Below, in pieces: positions 30,939 through 34,510 of a DNA stretch of 34,510 bases. Origin of the DNA: Pinguiococcus pyrenoidosus (taxonomy: Eukaryota; Sar; Pinguiophyceae; Pinguiochrysidales; Pinguiochrysidaceae); assembly GCA_019677205.1 (NCBI GenBank), contig JAAMXY010000610.1:14688-49197 (forward strand), written 5' to 3'. The notes beneath the pieces are model-generated. The model was not told the DNA's origin. It saw only the letters and a program-made list of their open reading frames with translations, and made no database searches. Numbering within the stretch: the stretch's first letter is position 1; each line of letters starts with the position of its first letter. The position numbers were made by a program, and so were the translations under genes.

Positions 30939-33516
30939 ATGGCTGGCGTGCCGCAACCCATCTTTGACTTCATCTTCACGGTGGCATGCACGCTGATCCT
31001 CTTCTTCCTCTTCTCGCGCCTCATCAAGCGCGCGAAGGAGATGGAGCGGCAGCGCAGGAAACAGCAGCGGAAGCTGAAGGACGATGTCGGGCAGACCAAG
31101 TCCCAGTTCGAGATAGACGCCTTCTTCAAGCAGTACTCCTACAGCTGGGACTACGCCATCGTGTTGCCCGTGTACGAGGCAGAGAACGAGAAGGAGAAGC
31201 TGCCAAAGCGCGCCGCGGTGTATTCGCACCAACGCATTGCGGAGAACATCAGCAATGCCGGCCTGGAGTGCCGCTTCGTGCTGTCCGACGCCAACGACAA
31301 GGTCTTCCTCTACATCCGCGCCACGGAGCAGAGGCTCCTCATGGAGGTAAGCGGATCCGCTGGCCTGAACTGGCGTCCGTCGCCAGCGGCGCATCAACCT
31401 GAGCAGCCAAGAAGAAAGGAGCTCGTCGAGCCAGGATTCCTCGATCTGTGGTTTCCCCTTTTTTCTATCTTTCCTTTTCTTTCCTTTTCGTTTCATTTCT
31501 CTGATCTTCATCTTCATCTTCATCTTCATGTTGATCTTCATGTTCATGGTCTTTTCCTTTGGCATCTAGATGGACCGCACCGATATGAAGGCTGAGCTGG
31601 ATCCGGATCGCCTCCGAGAGCTGATGAGGGAGGGAGGGCACGGCTGGCAGGGCCTCACGTACCCTGGAGATCCGATTGCCAAGGGCCCGGGGGAGCTGCC
31701 GGAGCGCGGAGATGTCGACAGTTTGTACCCCGCGTTCGACTACATCTACGCCGAGTTCAATCTGGAGTACAACGACAAGCATGCCGGGCTGTACAAGACC
31801 CACCCGTCCTCGATTCTCAAGTCGCCGGATCGGATCAAGCTCATTCTGTCCATCCTGCGCGACCAAGGCCCGGGAGGAGCCAAGCTGCCGATCGATCGCC
31901 TGACCCACGAGAAGGTGATCATGACGCACTTCGCGATCCACGTGACGCGCGAGCTCCGCGACGTCCGGGACTGCATCATGAACCTCTTCACCATGCCTTG
32001 GGAAATCGATCACCACATGATCCGCGACTACTTCGCCGAGAAGATTGCGCTCTACTTCGTCTTCGTGAGCCACTACACGACCTGGCTCTTCCTCGCCGCG
32101 CTCATGGGGACGATCACGTGGATCGACGTGGTGGCCGAGGACACCTACTCCGCGTCCCTGGTGCCGTTCTTCGCCATCTTCATGGCGCTGTGGGCGACCT
32201 TCTTCTCGGAGTTCTGGAAGCGGAAGGAGGCCACCTACGCAATGCAGTGGGGCACGCACGACTTTGAGTCGATTGAGCAGGAGCGCATCGAGTTCGAGGG
32301 CGTGAACGTCCTGTCGCCCGTCGACCGCGAGCCGCGCAAGTACTATCCTCCGCTGAAGTCCCACCTCTCCCGAGCGTACGCGTACACGGTGATCAGCGGC
32401 CTCATCACGGTGGTCATCATCGTCGTCGCCGCGATCTTCGTGCTCAAGTTCTTCACCGTCGAGAATCCGGTCTACGTCGGCGGTCTCAACATCGGGCCCT
32501 TCATTCCCACCGTCGCGAATGCCATCCAGATTCAGATCATGGACATGATCTACGGCGCCATCGCGGTCAAGCTGACGGACGGCGAGAACCACCGCACGCA
32601 GACGCAGTACGAGGACAACCTGATCTGCAAGTCCTTCCTCTTCCAGTGCGTGAACAGTTACGCAGCCCTGGTGTACATCGCCTTCGTCAAGGACCACTTC
32701 GGACCGGACAGCGCCAGGTGCCTGAACCGTGACTGCCTAGCGGAGCTTTCGACGGCGCTTGGGACGATCCTCATCGTGAGGCTGCTGGTGGGCAACATCC
32801 AAGAGATTGGCGTGCCGATGCTGCTGAACTGGTGGCGGGCCCGCGCGGCGCGCAAGGAGGCGGCGAAGCACGGGAACGAGCAGAAGAAGAAGACCACCGC
32901 CGATGGTGACGCCTCCGGCACGGTGGCCAGCCAGTTCAACCTGCAGCCGTATGACGTCTTCGAGGACCAGTTCGACGACTATCTGGAGCTCATTATCCAG
33001 TATGGCTACGCCACCCTTTTCGTGGCCGCCTTCCCGCTGGCGCCGGTCATGAGCTTCGTGAACAACTGGATCGAGATCCGCGTTGACGGCTTCAAGCTGT
33101 GCTACCTGTCCCGTCGCCCCGAGCCTCGCGCTGCGCAGGACATTGGCACGTGGCAAATGATCCTCGACGTGCTCGGGACCGTCGCGGTCATCGTCAACGT
33201 CGGCATCATCTGCTTCACGGGAGACTTCCTGGATGGCCTGCCCGGCAACCAGAGCGAGCAGCTGGCCGGACGATTCCTCATCTTCTTGGCCTTCGAGCAT
33301 GTGCTTCTGGTGCTGAAATTCCTCCTGTCCGTCTTCGTGCCGGACGTGCCGGAAGCGACGGAGATCCAGATCGAGCGAGCGCAATTCTACACGGAGAAGG
33401 TCATCCTCAACCGGGAGGACGACGACGATGCCACGCTCGCCAACAGCGTGAAGCCGACCGTCCTCGACATGGTGGTCTACCGGGAGCAGGAAGCGCCAGA
33501 CGAGAACCTCGCGTAG
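30939..33516 (+). CDS. TMEM16/anoctamin-family channel or scramblase
   Basis: Two exons, 30939-31346 and 31570-33516, join in phase 0 (donor GTAAGC, acceptor ATCTAG) to 784 residues. After a cytosolic domain the anoctamin core is clear: FTMPWEIDHHMIRDYFAEKIALYF, multiple membrane spans, KLTDGENHRTQTQYEDNL, FLFQCVNSYAALVYIAF, CLAELSTALGTILI and FPLAPVMSFVNNWIEIRVD. Family Ca2+ ligands can be seen as D606/E609 (DYLE) and E638/D642 (EIRVD), matching the E702/E705 and E734/D738 pairs of TMEM16A. By eye, the TM6 acidic ligand aligns with M462 (DMIYG), so it may be missing. Family members conduct anions or scramble phospholipids, often gated by Ca2+; which applies here is unknown. An extra hydrophobic segment near the N-terminus (about 9-28) is unusual. 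ATG 30939 has A at -3. Confidence 0.94.
31448..31549. repeat. Pyrimidine tract and TTCATC repeat in the anoctamin intron
   Basis: A T/C-rich tract (31448-31500) runs into repeated TTCATC hexamers with TTCATG variants (31503-31549). Both are inside the 223-nt intron 31347-31569, shortly before its acceptor. They make up close to half of that intron. Confidence 0.88.
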
Positions 33517-33792
33517 AGCAGAGCCGCGGTGTGGAATGCGATGATTGAAGGATCTTCTACGCGTGGAATGAGCATTGCATGGACGAGTCCATAGACGAGT
33601 CGAGCGTCGGTAGTCAGAGACGCGATCGGAACTGGAGAAGCGATCGTTATTTGTCGTACGACTTTCACACTGGTCTCGAAGCCAACGAGTCAGCCAACCT
33701 CTCCACCAGAGCGGCGTGACGTGCACGCCGCCGCTGAGGACATAACTACAACGTGGCCACCGCAGGAAGGTACTAAAGGAGAACCAACAAGG

Positions 33793-34510
33793 TTAAGCTC
33801 GGACATTCTCGGGCTTCAGGTCCTTGACGTCACTCTCCGAGAGCTGCACGGAGTATCTGCCGCTATCTTCTTTAAACTCTATGACTCGGCCTCGTCGGCC
33901 GTTGAGCTCGGGCCGCGACCTGATGCCCACCAGGGTGACCACCGTGCCTCCCGGCAGCAGGACCTTCTCCGGGCTGATTTTCACAACCCTGCTGTCCAGC
34001 TGCAGCTGGTACCGACCGCTGCTCTCATCCACACCGACTATCATGCCCGTCTGGCCATTGAGGTCCGGGTTGTTCTGGATGCCCACCAGACGCACGTTCT
34101 GTACAATCTGCTGCATGTTCTCCGGCCGAAGCGAAATGGTGTTGCCCCCGCTCTGCAGCGTGACCTGATAGCGCTCCCGCTCCTCCAGATACGTATCCAC
34201 CACCGCGACGCTTCCATTGAGCTCGGGTTGGGACTGGATGTTCTGCACCCGCACGGGCGTCCCCTCCGGGAACAGATCAAATCTCTCTGGCCGGGGCGGA
34301 GCTGGTTGCCCGCGGCCATTCATCCCATGCATCCCAGGCATCCCATGCATCCCAGGCATCCCAGGCATCCCGTTCATACCGCCAAAGCCGGCGGGCATGC
34401 CCCCCATTCCATTCATCCGAATCCCCGGGCCCATGCCGCCCATCCCCGGGCCCATGCCGCCCATCCCTTGTCCATTCATCATCATATCAAAGATGCCGCC
34501 CATCCCGCCC
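33793..34510 (-). CDS. Three-repeat SH3/KOW-like protein with Met/Gly-rich N-terminus, cut by right edge
   Basis: The minus-strand frame is open to the window edge. An ATG lies at 34503, but the repetitive Gly/Met sequence is already under way there, so the true start is probably outside. Counting from that ATG, residues 1-65 are Met/Gly-rich (GMGGMGPGMGGMGPG, then MPGMHG repeats). Three tandem copies of a beta-rich unit of about 50 residues follow, at about 81-130, 136-182 and 186-234. Each has the pattern hydrophobic-x-x-I-x-x-x-P-(E/D)-LNG, an acidic loop, (G/E)RY-x-V/L-x-L, and a PE-(N/K) closing motif (SQPELNG, NNPDLNG, SRPELNG). The unit resembles small SH3/KOW-like barrels, and I know it only as a repeat common in algal proteins. 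Function is unknown; protein or nucleic-acid binding is plausible. It converges on the anoctamin gene, 276 bp away. Confidence 0.8.
   Translation of the reverse strand, partial: GGMGGIFDMMMNGQGMGGMGPGMGGMGPGIRMNGMGGMPAGFGGMNGMPGMPGMHGMPGMHGMNGRGQPAPPRPERFDLFPEGTPVRVQNIQSQPELNGSVAVVDTYLEERERYQVTLQSGGNTISLRPENMQQIVQNVRLVGIQNNPDLNGQTGMIVGVDESSGRYQLQLDSRVVKISPEKVLLPGGTVVTLVGIRSRPELNGRRGRVIEFKEDSGRYSVQLSESDVKDLKPENVRA
34320..34380. repeat. CATCCCA(T/G)G-type coding repeat (MPGMHG)
   Basis: The plus strand shows CATCCCATG and CATCCCAGG nonamers in alternation, about six copies. On the minus strand they encode the Met-Pro-Gly/Met-His-Gly repeats. The repeat is in frame with the gene around it. Confidence 0.85.

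Overview
The window is nuclear DNA from a GC-rich, intron-bearing eukaryote. The evidence is spliced protein-coding genes with GT-AG introns, an axonemal dynein heavy chain, a TMEM16/anoctamin, the ribosome-assembly factor PNO1, and no operon-like spacing. Two proteins start with a secretory signal followed by a basic, hydroxyl-rich stretch. One of these has Phe at the expected cleavage point, as in algae with red-derived secondary plastids. I therefore infer a flagellate alga, for example a stramenopile, haptophyte or similar lineage. The species cannot be fixed from the sequence.

Ten genes can be supported. From left to right: an unrecognised minus-strand gene cut by the left edge (1-510); a carotenoid cleavage oxygenase (1210-3238, +); PNO1 in seven short exons (3344-4578, -); a 1,290-residue protein resembling the meiotic axis protein SYCP2 (4961-8901, +); an MSP-domain protein with a long disordered N-terminus and a 32-base assembly gap (9314-12150, -); a 5,013-residue dynein heavy chain in four exons (12652-28032, +); a small plastid-type two-span membrane protein (28185-29099, -); a coiled-coil protein with a PDZ-like end (29574-30431, +); an anoctamin (30939-33516, +); and a protein with three SH3/KOW-like repeats cut by the right edge (33793-34510, -).

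The strands run - + - + - + - + + -, so almost every gene shares a 5' region with one neighbour and a 3' region with the other. Four head-to-head gaps (about 380-700 bp) are candidate bidirectional promoters. The four tail-to-tail gaps are 105-412 bp. I placed 16 introns by joining reading frames; half are 66-76 nt, and 7 of 16 donors read GTACGC or GTACGT. Several longer introns carry simple repeats.

Three adjacent genes point to flagella or sex: the SYCP2-like protein (meiosis), the MSP-domain protein, and the axonemal dynein, the last two being divergent. Whether they are co-expressed is inference. I found no tRNA, rRNA, CRISPR array, insertion sequence or viral gene.
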